A stretch of DNA of 64,000 nt from CAYLJJ01 sp964384025 (GTDB lineage Bacteria; Myxococcota_A; Bradymonadia; UBA7976; UBA1532): contig CAYLJJ010000024.1 of the NCBI GenBank assembly GCA_964384025.1, positions 1 through 64,000 on the forward strand. The letters run 5' to 3'. A program made the position numbers and the translations under genes. This document shows, piece by piece, positions 27,637-36,581 of the stretch (its first letter is position 1; each line of letters opens with the position of its first letter). The notes beneath the pieces are model-generated. The model had not been told where the DNA came from. It made no database searches and saw nothing but the letters and a program-made list of their open reading frames with translations.

Positions 27637-28757
27637 AGATTTTGATCGCCCCAGATGCTTTTAAGGGCTGCCTGAGCGCGGTGGCTGTAGCCGCTGCTTT
27701 AAAGCATGGCCTTTCTCAGATCTGGCCCCAAGCAGAGATCAACTGCTGCCCCCTCTCAGATGGTGGAGAGGGCCTCCTCTCTGCAGTCGCTGCGGCCCGC
27801 CCTGGTGTAGAGATCACTTGCCCTGTCCTTGGCCCTCAGGGAGAAGCGCTACAAGCAGGCTTCTGGCGAGCCCAGGAGGAGGACTTTGCGCTGATCGAGA
27901 TGGCCCGCGCCTCGGGGCTCTCGGTGACGCGACATCGCCGCCCTCTAAGCGCCAGCAGCTCGGGGACAGGCGATCTGATCAAGGCCGCCCTGGCCACAGG
28001 GGTTCAGGAGCTGCGCTTGGGGGCGGGGGGCAGCGCCACGGTGGATGGAGGCGCCGGTGCTCTAACCTCCTTGGGTTTTAAGTTTCTGGATAGAGAGGGG
28101 CGAGCCATCCCTGCTGGAGGAGGTGGCCTTTGCGCTTTGGCCTCTATCCAAGCACCCGAAGAGGATCCGCTTCAGGGGCGCAAGCTGCAGATCCTAAGCG
28201 ATGTGCTCAACCCCCTCTTGGGTCCCACCGGAGCTGCCCAGCTCTATGCACCACAGAAGGGGGCCAGCTCAGCAGAGGTCACAAAGCTAGAGACGGGCTT
28301 GACCTGCTTCGCCCAGTGCCTCAAAGAGCGCTTCCATCGCGACCCTCAGGATCTGCCAGGGGCGGGCGCGGCGGGGGGTCTCGCTGGGGGGCTCTGGGCA
28401 GCCTTGGGTGCTGAAATCCAACCAGGGTTCTCGGCGGTGGCGAAGATGATCGGCTTGGATGAAGCTCTGAAGGGTGTCGATCTGCTCTTAACCGGAGAGG
28501 GCCGGGTGGACAAACAGAGCTTTTATGGCAAGAGCATCGGTTGCCTACTTCAGCGTGCTCCCTGTCCGGTCTGGATCTTTGCAGGAGAGGTTTGCCCTGA
28601 GGCGGAGAGCGGCTTTGGATCGCAGGCAGCGTTGATCCCTATCACTCCTGCCCCCCTCAGCTTGGAGGAGAGCTGTCAACAGGCACCCGCGCTCCTGAGC
28701 CGAGCGGCGCTGCGAGCCGCCCAGGCTTGGACTCTGGCAGGCTCGGTTTCTCCTTAA
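27633..28757 (+). CDS. glxK: glycerate 2-kinase (GlxK/GarK family)
   Basis: A 374-residue glycerate kinase type 1. The N-terminal MKILIAPDAFKGCLSA, PLSDGGEG, the Gly-rich GAGGSATVDGG and TGEGRVD motifs are family signatures. It phosphorylates D-glycerate with ATP, giving 2-phosphoglycerate for this family. It starts inside the transglycosylase stop (ATGA), so it is translated from the same message despite the unrelated role. Its 3' end overlaps the convergent O-antigen-ligase-like gene by about 100 bp. Length is normal for the family. Confidence 0.92.
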   Translation: MKILIAPDAFKGCLSAVAVAAALKHGLSQIWPQAEINCCPLSDGGEGLLSAVAAARPGVEITCPVLGPQGEALQAGFWRAQEEDFALIEMARASGLSVTRHRRPLSASSSGTGDLIKAALATGVQELRLGAGGSATVDGGAGALTSLGFKFLDREGRAIPAGGGGLCALASIQAPEEDPLQGRKLQILSDVLNPLLGPTGAAQLYAPQKGASSAEVTKLETGLTCFAQCLKERFHRDPQDLPGAGAAGGLAGGLWAALGAEIQPGFSAVAKMIGLDEALKGVDLLLTGEGRVDKQSFYGKSIGCLLQRAPCPVWIFAGEVCPEAESGFGSQAALIPITPAPLSLEESCQQAPALLSRAALRAAQAWTLAGSVSP

Positions 28758-30024
28758 ACGAGAGCATTCCAGCGGCAGCAAAGAGCCCAAAGAGAGTCCA
28801 CTCAGTGATACGCGCGGCTCCTCGCACAGCCAAGTTGAAAAAGTGAAAGATCATCAGAGCCTGAAAAAGGGAGAGCAGCGCGCTCACTTTAAGCGCTTGC
28901 GCTCGCTCTGCCAGGGCTCTACGTCGCCAGAGTCCGCGCATTAGGGAGAAGAGAAAGAGCATCAAGATGAAGAAGGCGGGCAAACCAACAGCTGCTGCGT
29001 TGCCCAGATAGAAGCTGTGGGTGCCTCGCCCCTTTTCGGCGCTCACCTCAACGACCTTGTGAAGGTGCTGGAACTGCCCAAAGCCGATCCCCAAAAGGGG
29101 CTGTGCTTGAATCGCCTTCAAGGCGTTCTGAGCGACCTGCCAGCGATTGATCACGCTGGTGTCGCGCATCTCTAAACGTCGCTCAATACGCTGGAGTTGG
29201 GGGGCGATGTTTCTTGGTAGAAAGAGGAGCAAGAGCACCCCCACCACCCCCAGCAGGAGGCTGAGGCGCCAATATTTACGCGCCCACCAGAGCAGAGCCA
29301 GAGCCAGAGAGAAGTAAGTTCCTCGAGAGATGGTCATCAGCACTCCCAAGATCGTAGGGGGCAGAAGCAGGAACAGCAGGGCTCGTTGCCACCGCTGCTC
29401 AACTGAGAGCAGCAGGCCCAGCTGAGCGATGGTAGCGATTCCCAGGCGCATCCCCAGGATGTTGGGAGCTGAGAACCCCTCAATGCGAGCAGCCCCTTGG
29501 GCAGTAGCGATGGCGTGTAGAGCGATTCCGCAGCCCATGAAAGCCATCGCCCAGAGGCTCTGTTTGAGAGTCCCTTGATCTGAGCCCAGATCCATCAAAG
29601 CGATAAGCGTCAAGATATAGGTCGCCTCTCGTATGAAATTTCCATAAGCGACTGAGGGGTTGGGTCCCGCTATCATGCTGGCGAACATCAGGGCGAGGAA
29701 GGCGACAGGCAAAGGCCAGAAGCGAGGCAGATGCAGCTCGGAGGGGCGCATCAGGCGATGAATCATCCAGACTGGCAACAGGGCGAAGGCGGCCAGATCC
29801 CCTCCACCTATAAGCGCGAAGCCTGCTGAGAGGTTGAGATCATCCAGGAAGGTCGCTCCAACCAGCAGTGGGATACCCCAGCGGGGCCGTCGAAGCAGCA
29901 CCAACCCAAGGCAGCTCACCGCCGAGAGAACCAGGAGGAGCCGGGCTTGGTGTACGATAAGCCAGGAGAGCAGGAGGCTGAGCCCCAAGATCAGAGGTAT
30001 GATGAGGGAGGTGGAACGGTTCAA
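28657..30024 (-). CDS. O-antigen ligase / Wzy-like polytopic membrane protein
   Basis: A 455-residue protein with about 10-12 hydrophobic helices. The loop region GIGFGQFQHLHKVV followed by HSFYLGNAAAVGLPAFF matches the Wzy_C / O-antigen ligase signature (GxGxGxF ... HNxxLxxxxxxG), with the periplasmic Arg and His residues that matter in WaaL. It would join or polymerise surface glycan in the inner membrane. The start is a TTG at 30,024 with a weak AGAGAGAG upstream; no better Met start precedes the first helix. Its last 101 bp overlap the end of glxK on the other strand, so its C-terminal tail of about 33 residues may be non-essential. Confidence 0.85.
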   Translation of the reverse strand: MNRSTSLIIPLILGLSLLLSWLIVHQARLLLVLSAVSCLGLVLLRRPRWGIPLLVGATFLDDLNLSAGFALIGGGDLAAFALLPVWMIHRLMRPSELHLPRFWPLPVAFLALMFASMIAGPNPSVAYGNFIREATYILTLIALMDLGSDQGTLKQSLWAMAFMGCGIALHAIATAQGAARIEGFSAPNILGMRLGIATIAQLGLLLSVEQRWQRALLFLLLPPTILGVLMTISRGTYFSLALALLWWARKYWRLSLLLGVVGVLLLLFLPRNIAPQLQRIERRLEMRDTSVINRWQVAQNALKAIQAQPLLGIGFGQFQHLHKVVEVSAEKGRGTHSFYLGNAAAVGLPAFFILMLFLFSLMRGLWRRRALAERAQALKVSALLSLFQALMIFHFFNLAVRGAARITEWTLFGLFAAAGMLSFKEKPSLPESKPGRLAAPLGSGARVPVDSSPPS

Positions 30025-30832
30025 GGCTCTCTCTTAGGGCCCGTAAAAAAAATTCTCAGCGCGCCTTTTTGAGGGCTGCTGGGAGAGGGATATCCCAGCT
30101 CGGGCCGTTTCAAGATAGAAAATTGGTTCAGCTGGGCGAGTCTGAGTCCGCCGGATTTGGTGATTTGCCCTTCCTGAGCTGAACTTATGTAGCTCACAAA
30201 AGAACTCCACGATCTGCCAAGGTCAGATTCCAAACAAAAACCAGGGAAGCGCCATGAAGCTCTCACGAGGCAAGGCAATCTGCTTGCCCCTCGGTAGTCG
30301 AGATGACTGCCTCGAAATTGTCAAGTCCCCTAATGCCTTCAGGGCTGTCCTTTGTCATCTGCAAAAACAACATCCAGGATTGTTCCCACATGGTTGCTGA
30401 TGTCCGGGAGTAACAACAAGGCTCAGGCGTCCTCCTCGCCACGTTCACCAATTCCATCGGCGACTACATCGGCGGGCTGATCCCCAAGTCCTTCCTGCTC
30501 TACCCTAACCACTCCATCGACAGCTGACTGTACGGTGACTTGAAAGAAACTGGGCTTGGGCTCAGGGGGGCTACGGAGATCACCGTCTCTCTTATCGCTG
30601 TGAAACTGTGGATGAGCTTAGATCTTCACGTGGGCGCTGGACAGCACCAAAGCTCGCGGTGAAAAAGATGGGCTGCTCCTCTGCCATGGCAGAGGTAGTT
30701 CAGAAAAGGGCTTGGTGAAGGGGATATGAAAGATTGCCAGCCCTTTGTTCCTCGTCTTGACAGCTTTTGCACAGCATGTTGCTCCCCTCCTTTAAAGAGA
30801 CTACTCAGAGCGGTCAAGATAGAGGAGCCAGG
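30025..30832. other. intergenic, 808 bp, decayed or non-coding
   Basis: This is one of the longest gene-free gaps in the window. Small open frames occur on both strands but none has family resemblance or a good ribosome site. A short frame on the plus strand at about 30,440-30,526 (reading SIGDYIGGLIPKSFLLYP before a stop) could be the tail of a lost gene. The promoter for rarA should be near the right end. Confidence 0.45.
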
Positions 30833-32074
30833 ATGGATCTCTTTGAGCGCACTGCCCAGGAGGAGTTTCAGCCTCTCGCGGAGCTGTTAAGGCCCCGAAA
30901 TTTAGATGAGCTGTTGGGCCAAGAAGCGCTGTTAAGCCCAGAGAGCCCGCTCAGGCGCGCCATCGAAGCTGATCGCCTCCCCAGCTTGATCCTTTGGGGA
31001 CCACCGGGCTGTGGAAAAACCAGCCTAGCGCGGCTCATCTTACAGAGAACTTCGCGCGCCTTTGAGCGCTTCTCTGCGGTCCTGGGGGGGGTCAAGGAGA
31101 TCCGCACCATCGTCAAGCAGGCGCGAGAGCGCCTCGCCCTAGAGAGGCGTGGAACGATCCTCTTTATCGATGAGATTCACCGTTTTAATAAGGCTCAACA
31201 GGACGCGCTCCTGCCTCACGTTGAGGCGGGGACCCTCACCCTCATCGGCGCCACCACTGAGAACCCCAGTTTTGCCCTCAACGATGCTCTGCTCTCCAGG
31301 GCGAGGCTGATCTCTCTTCAGCCTCTCGGAAGAGAGGAGATCTTAAAGATTTTACAGAGGGCTTTAGCGCGTCCAGAGCTGCGGGCGCGCTGGCCCGAGG
31401 TCTCAGAGGTGGAGCCTGAGGCCCTGGTTCAGATGGCGGAGTGGGCTGATGGAGATGTTCGGAGCGCTCTGGGGCTCTTAGAGATGGCTTTAGAGCAGCG
31501 CAGATCGATCACCTTGAAGTTGTTGAGCCAACTCGCGGGGCGTAAGCCCCCTCGTTACGACCGCGCGGGAGATGGGCACTATCAGCTCATCAGCGCCTTT
31601 ATCAAGTCGATGCGAGCCAGCGATCCTGACGCCAGCGCCTATTGGCTTCAACGAATGTTGGAGGCGGGGGAGGATCCTCTTTTCCTGCTGCGACGGATGT
31701 TGATCTTCGCCAGCGAAGATATAGGTTTGGCTGATCCTCGAGCGCTGCAACACACCATCGCGGGGCTGCACGCCTTTCAAGCTGTTGGGCTTCCCGAGGG
31801 CCACTATCTGCTGATGCAGTCAGCTTGCTATTTAGCTTGCGCGGCAAAATCCCGAGGGATCCCTGAGACTCTCAAGGCTGCTCAGGCGGCGGTGCGAAAC
31901 TTTGGGGATCTACAGGTCCCACCTCAGCTGCGCCCCAAGGGTTCAGGGGGTGACGAAGGTTCTCAGCCTGGACTGCCTGGAGAGCTGAGAGGTTATGAAA
32001 TATTTCAGCCGGGTGATTTTGGAGAGGAAATGGGGCTACGCGCTTGGCTTAAACATCGGCGGAGATCAACTTAA
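30833..32074 (+). CDS. rarA: replication-associated recombination protein A
   Basis: A 413-residue AAA+ clamp-loader-like ATPase. It has Walker A GPPGCGKTSL, Walker B LFIDEIHRFNKAQQD, sensor 1 ATTENPSFALN, an Arg finger in LLSRA, and the MgsA C-terminal tetramerisation part containing YQLISAFIKSMRGSD-like sequence. RarA (MgsA) acts at stalled replication forks with SSB and RecA. The ATG at 30,833 is preferred over an open frame reaching 30,767 because GAGGAG lies just upstream and MDLFE is the usual family start. It appears to be a single-gene unit. Confidence 0.95.
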   Translation: MDLFERTAQEEFQPLAELLRPRNLDELLGQEALLSPESPLRRAIEADRLPSLILWGPPGCGKTSLARLILQRTSRAFERFSAVLGGVKEIRTIVKQARERLALERRGTILFIDEIHRFNKAQQDALLPHVEAGTLTLIGATTENPSFALNDALLSRARLISLQPLGREEILKILQRALARPELRARWPEVSEVEPEALVQMAEWADGDVRSALGLLEMALEQRRSITLKLLSQLAGRKPPRYDRAGDGHYQLISAFIKSMRASDPDASAYWLQRMLEAGEDPLFLLRRMLIFASEDIGLADPRALQHTIAGLHAFQAVGLPEGHYLLMQSACYLACAAKSRGIPETLKAAQAAVRNFGDLQVPPQLRPKGSGGDEGSQPGLPGELRGYEIFQPGDFGEEMGLRAWLKHRRRST

Positions 32075-32121
32075 GTTGGACCAGAACACAACATTTTACA
32101 GAACCTCTGGACTCTGCTTCG

Positions 32122-35100
32122 ATGAGGGGTCTCTTGGAGGGGATGATATTGAGGATTGAATTCTGTAGTGCGCTGCTCTTGGGCTTCTCCTGGGCCTTGA
32201 TGAGCTGCGATGATGTAGGGAGTATCAACACTGGGGAGCTGGTTGTGGTTCCTGGTGATCTCGTGCTCCCCAAACCCAACCCAGGCAGCGACAGCCGCCA
32301 GATCGCCCTTGAGCTGCGCAACATGGGCAGGGGTGAATTGAAGATCTCGTCTGTGGAATTAGAGGAGGATGATCCTCTCAAGGAGCTCTCCATCGTCGAT
32401 AACGATGACTGGCAGAAACTCCGCGAGATCCCCAGCAATCGCAGCCTCTATCTCACCGTCACCTGGAGAGCCCTCGATGCTCAGCCTGATACTGGGCGGC
32501 TGATCATCCACCATAACTTGGGTCCCCCCAATGAGGTACCCATCCACACCAGCGATATCGATCCTCTCATTCGAGTCTCTACTGAGCCTGAAGGAGTTGG
32601 GGGTGCTGGAGAGCTCACCGTGACTCTGGATCAGGCCAGCTACGGTCACTTTCAGAGGTTAGAGATCGACATCCAAAGCGAGAGTGTAGCGCCCCTTAAG
32701 ATCTCAAATCTCTGTATCTTGGGATCTGGCAGCGGTTGCCTCCCTGAGAACCAGGATGAAGCCTTTAAGCTCTGCGCAGGGACTCCCAGCTCCCCTGAAG
32801 GCTGTACAGCGCTTGAGCTGCCCGGTCTGCAGATCTTCGGGGCTCACTATCTCTTCAGTGCCTTCTTTATTCCCCCCAGCGCTGAGACCAGCATCTTCGC
32901 CACCCAAATCCTTATCCAGAGCAATGACGCACAAAACCCTCAGTTTCTCCTTAAGCTGCGAGGGAGCGTCTGCCGACGCGAGCTGCCTGAAGACCTCTGT
33001 GGGGGCTGTGGGGATGGAGAGCTGGATCCAGGGGAGGAGTGTGATGATGGCAACCTCCTGGAGAGCGATGACTGCCAGAACAACTGTAAGATGACCGGTT
33101 GTGGTGACACTGTGGTCCAGGTTGGAGAGGAGTGTGATGATGGCAACCTAGAGGAGGGAGATGCCTGCCTCAACAGCTGTCAAGCTGCTCGTTGTGGAGA
33201 TGGGGCGCTCCATCAAGGCGTCGAAGAGTGTGATGATGGCAACCGAGAGAATGGTGATGTTTGTACCAACCTCTGCACCCGAGCCCGCTGTGGAGATGGA
33301 GTGGTTTACCCTGAGTTTGAAGAGTGTGATGATGGCAACCCGCGAGACAATGACGCCTGTAGCAGCGAGTGCCTCAATGCCTATTGTGGGGATCGCCTTA
33401 TTCAGACAGGGGTGGAGGGCTGTGATGATGGCAACCTGAATGACAATGACGCCTGCCTGAACAACTGCCAAGCTGCGCGCTGCGGAGATGGGGTGGTTCG
33501 AGAAGGTATGGAAGAGTGCGACGATGGGGATCTGATCAACAACAATGAGTGCAGCACAGCGTGTCGAGCTGCGCGCTGTGGAGATGGGCTCCTTCAGCCC
33601 GCTTTGGAGGGCTGTGATGATGGCAACACGATCTCGGAGCCCTGCGATTATGGTATGACCGAGTGCATCGTCTGTCTGGGCAATTGCCAAGAGGGGCCTG
33701 GAGAGGTCAGTCGCTGTGGAGATGGAGTGATCGACCCTCTGAACGCTGAGGAGTGTGACGACGGCAATAACGAGTCGGAGCCCTGTGCTTATGGTGAGGA
33801 GCAGTGTGAGGTCTGTGGAGCGCTTTGTCGCTTGATTCCAGGCGCGACCTCCTACTGTGGAGATGGGATCCTTCAGCCCACTTTGGAGGGCTGTGATGAT
33901 GGCAACGCGGTCTCAGAGCCCTGCGGTTATGGCGTAACCGAATGCACAGTCTGTTTGGCCAACTGCCAGGAGGGTCCAGGAGAGGCCAGTCGCTGTGGAG
34001 ATGGGGTGATCGATCCTCTGAACGCCGAGGAGTGTGACGACGGCAACAGTGAATCGGAGCCCTGTGAATATGGTGAGGAGCAGTGTGAGATCTGTGGAGC
34101 GCTTTGCAGCTTGGTCCCAGGTGTAACCTCCTACTGTGGAGATGGGATCATCGACCGCGACAATGCGGAAGAGTGTGATGGGGGTGTAGAGTGCAACGAG
34201 CGCTGTCAGGGGATCACGCCGGAGATCTGTGACGGCTTGGACAATGATCTCGATGGGGAGATCGATGAGGGCTTGGGTGTAAGCCACTGTGGTCAAGGAA
34301 TCTGTGAGCATGATCAGCCCAACTGTGTCGCTGCTGAAGTTCAACATTGTGATCCCATGCGAGGCGCTGATGAGGAGATCTGCGATAGTTTAGATAATGA
34401 TTGTGATGGCTTGATAGATGAAGATGCAGAGGGAGAACCGCTCTCTCAGAGCTGCTATGAGGGGAGAGAGGGGACAGAACAACATGGAACCTGCCAGGCA
34501 GGAGTGCGGCGCTGTGAAGAGGGGGGCTGGTCTCTCTGTGAGGGGCAACAGCTCCCAGAAGAGGAGCGCTGTGATGGCTTGGACAATGACTGTGATGGTT
34601 TGAGTGATGAGGAGGTTCCAGGTCTGGGCGAAGAGTGTGTCGTGGGGAGCGAGGAGTGTGAATTGGGCTTCAATACCTGTGTCGATGGCATTGAGCGCTG
34701 TGTTTGCTTCTGTTACCCCGCTCAGAACATCAATGGATCTGGCTTGGATATTGAGTTTTGTACGATACGAGGGGGCAGCTTCCCTATGGGCTCTGAGAAC
34801 GGACGTGAAGAGGAGCAGCCAATCCACCTTGTAGAGGTAGAGAGCTTTGAGATCTCCAAGACAGAGGTCACCGTGGCGCAGTACGCTCAATGTTTCCTAG
34901 CGGGGGCCTGTAGTGAGCCTCGTATAAACTTTGATCCTTGTAACTGGGAGATCTTCGGTAAGAATGATCATCCGATCAACTGCGTGGATTGGTATCAGGC
35001 CCACGAGTTTGCTGCTTGGGTAGGTGCTCGATTGCCCTCTGAGGCGGAGTGGGAGTACGCTGCCCGCAGCGCTGGTCTTCAACAGGAGTATCCCTGGGGC

Positions 35101-35454
35101 GATCAGCTTGCGGACTGTGATCTTGCGGTGATGAACCTGGGTATTCCCGGCTGTGGAGAGCGCTCTACAGCGCCTGTTTGCAGCCTACCAGAGGGACACA
35201 ATCTCTTTGGGGTTTGTGATTTGGCGGGGAATGTTTGGGAGTGGACAGAGGATGAGTACTGCCCCTACCCCTCTCCCTATGATCCTCCCCTCAACAGCGA
35301 GCCAGTCTCTTGTGGAGCAGAAGATCGCACCTTCCGGGGAGGGAGTTGGCAAAATGGCGCGGTTAACCTACGGGCTGCGCGTCGCAACTGGTTTGTTCCC
35401 GGCCTCTGGGAGAGCTATCTGGGTATTCGTTTGGCGCGACCTGCTCAGCGCTGA
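32122..35454 (+). CDS. lipoprotein with DUF4215, MopE and FGE-sulfatase domains
   Basis: A 1,110-residue surface protein. A lipoprotein signal ends ALMSC; a second ATG at 32,143 is an alternative start. Residues about 30-290 form a beta domain without clear assignment. About 295-690 carries 11 DUF4215 Cys-rich repeats (CGDGxxxxxEECDDGN). About 690-860 holds three MopE-type repeats (CDGLDNDCDGxxDE). The C-terminal part (about 870-1110) is a formylglycine-generating-enzyme/C-type-lectin-fold domain with RGGSFPMGS, LPSEAEWEYAARS, DLAGNVWEWTEDEY and FRGGSWQNG. The FGE end is not adenine-patterned like a DGR variable repeat. It is probably a secreted adhesin or binding protein, with FGE used as a ligand-binding fold. 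Confidence 0.88.
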   Translation: MRGLLEGMILRIEFCSALLLGFSWALMSCDDVGSINTGELVVVPGDLVLPKPNPGSDSRQIALELRNMGRGELKISSVELEEDDPLKELSIVDNDDWQKLREIPSNRSLYLTVTWRALDAQPDTGRLIIHHNLGPPNEVPIHTSDIDPLIRVSTEPEGVGGAGELTVTLDQASYGHFQRLEIDIQSESVAPLKISNLCILGSGSGCLPENQDEAFKLCAGTPSSPEGCTALELPGLQIFGAHYLFSAFFIPPSAETSIFATQILIQSNDAQNPQFLLKLRGSVCRRELPEDLCGGCGDGELDPGEECDDGNLLESDDCQNNCKMTGCGDTVVQVGEECDDGNLEEGDACLNSCQAARCGDGALHQGVEECDDGNRENGDVCTNLCTRARCGDGVVYPEFEECDDGNPRDNDACSSECLNAYCGDRLIQTGVEGCDDGNLNDNDACLNNCQAARCGDGVVREGMEECDDGDLINNNECSTACRAARCGDGLLQPALEGCDDGNTISEPCDYGMTECIVCLGNCQEGPGEVSRCGDGVIDPLNAEECDDGNNESEPCAYGEEQCEVCGALCRLIPGATSYCGDGILQPTLEGCDDGNAVSEPCGYGVTECTVCLANCQEGPGEASRCGDGVIDPLNAEECDDGNSESEPCEYGEEQCEICGALCSLVPGVTSYCGDGIIDRDNAEECDGGVECNERCQGITPEICDGLDNDLDGEIDEGLGVSHCGQGICEHDQPNCVAAEVQHCDPMRGADEEICDSLDNDCDGLIDEDAEGEPLSQSCYEGREGTEQHGTCQAGVRRCEEGGWSLCEGQQLPEEERCDGLDNDCDGLSDEEVPGLGEECVVGSEECELGFNTCVDGIERCVCFCYPAQNINGSGLDIEFCTIRGGSFPMGSENGREEEQPIHLVEVESFEISKTEVTVAQYAQCFLAGACSEPRINFDPCNWEIFGKNDHPINCVDWYQAHEFAAWVGARLPSEAEWEYAARSAGLQQEYPWGDQLADCDLAVMNLGIPGCGERSTAPVCSLPEGHNLFGVCDLAGNVWEWTEDEYCPYPSPYDPPLNSEPVSCGAEDRTFRGGSWQNGAVNLRAARRNWFVPGLWESYLGIRLARPAQR
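33577..34134 (+). repeat. tandem duplication of a 279-bp DUF4215 pair
   Basis: Two adjacent units of 279 bp (93 codons) are nearly identical and each encodes a QP-type repeat followed by a VIDPLNAEECDDGN repeat. This is a recent in-frame duplication inside the lipoprotein gene. Confidence 0.85.
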
Positions 35455-35734
35455 GCCTTGATCTTCAACGGAGCTTCTACCTCCATAAACAATGGCATCA
35501 ATATTTCGGAAGGCTTGTCTAAAGTAAGCGTTTGAATTTTTTTCATTGAAACTTGAATACTCAGCTGCACTCAAAGACTCTTCACAAATAACCACATAAT
35601 TCTAGGGAGGAATGGATTGAGATCCTGAAGGAACTGTGGACAAAAGCTTCGAAAGACCGTCACATGACCCAATCATTTGACCAGCCTCCGAAACCCAGGT
35701 AAAATTCACAAAATACGACCTTGGGAGGTTACAG
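35455..35734. other. AT-rich intergenic, 280 bp
   Basis: This gap leads into the AT-rich aldolase gene and shares its composition. A short minus-strand frame (35,368-35,595) runs into the upstream gene and is not supported. The ribosome site GGGAGGT for the aldolase lies at its right end. Confidence 0.5.
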
Positions 35735-36562
35735 TTGAGAAAATGGTTTCCGAGTTGTTTTTTTATTGCGGTTTTACTCGCTTTTTTCCTGCCCTTGCTC
35801 GCAACGGCAAAGCCATCGGGTAACCCGATCAGGGAAAAAATAAAGGCCGGAAAACCCACCTTCGGAGGTTTTGTTTCAATTCCTTCATACAAGATAATTG
35901 AAAACCTTGCAGTGGCAGGAAAACTCGACTTCGTCTGGATAGAAGCTGAGCACACCGAATTTGGCCCCCGGGAAACCCAGATTCTAACCCTTGCGGCCGA
36001 GAATGAAGGAATTGTTCCCATCGTTCGGGTTCCCAAGAACGATCTGGATGTTATCAAAAAGTATATCGGAACAGGTGTCCTTGGCGTCATTGTTCCAACG
36101 ATCAATAACTCTGCAGAAGCAAAAAAGGCAATCAATGCCATGAAGTATGCACCACTGGGGAACCGACCAGCCGGTGTAGAGAGAGGGAACCGTTATCTCG
36201 GACGCTTTAAAGAATACAAAGACACCGCTCACGATCAGGTCCTGGCCATCCTGATGATTGAAACCAAAGAGGCTGTGGAAAACATTGAGGAAATCTTAAA
36301 AGTCACTGGAGTCGACATTCTACATATGGGACCCTACGACCTTTCTTTATCCATGGGGGTGGGAATGACCTCACCAGAATTAATAAAGGCCGTGGAAAAG
36401 GTTGAAAAGGCTGCAGCCAAAGCCAATATCCCTCTCGGATGTGCCCTTGGCAGTTATGACCTCCTAGAGGAAAAACTGAAAGCCGGATACCGGTTTTTTA
36501 CCATTCCCGGGGATATGCAATTGCTTCAAAGGGGCGTTCGCGACTTCTTTCCGCAAAGATAG
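35735..36562 (+). CDS. exported HpcH/HpaI-family aldolase
   Basis: A 275-residue class II aldolase-type protein with an N-terminal signal peptide (hydrophobic run VLLAFFLPLLATA), unusual for a family that is normally cytoplasmic. Catalytic features are kept: His in AEHTEFGP, Arg in IVRVPKND, metal-binding Glu in MIETKEAVENI and metal-binding Asp in GPYDLSLSMG. HpaI-like enzymes reversibly cleave hydroxy-keto acids to pyruvate or a related acid plus an aldehyde. The start is a TTG with GGGAGGT 6-7 bases upstream. The gene is much more AT-rich than its neighbours, with many AAA, ATT and GAA codons, which suggests transfer from another lineage. It converges with radA across only about 20 bp. Confidence 0.85.
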   Translation: MRKWFPSCFFIAVLLAFFLPLLATAKPSGNPIREKIKAGKPTFGGFVSIPSYKIIENLAVAGKLDFVWIEAEHTEFGPRETQILTLAAENEGIVPIVRVPKNDLDVIKKYIGTGVLGVIVPTINNSAEAKKAINAMKYAPLGNRPAGVERGNRYLGRFKEYKDTAHDQVLAILMIETKEAVENIEEILKVTGVDILHMGPYDLSLSMGVGMTSPELIKAVEKVEKAAAKANIPLGCALGSYDLLEEKLKAGYRFFTIPGDMQLLQRGVRDFFPQR

Positions 36563-36581
36563 TGACAATCATGCGTCGTGA

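Noticed and set aside
35341..35454. DGR variable repeat in the DUF4215/FGE lipoprotein
   Set aside because: The C-terminal FGE residues come from mixed codons, not from AAC/AAT with adenine changes; ordinary FGE-fold end.
35602..36141. 179-codon minus-strand frame
   Set aside because: Lies opposite the well-supported aldolase gene and has no recognisable family.
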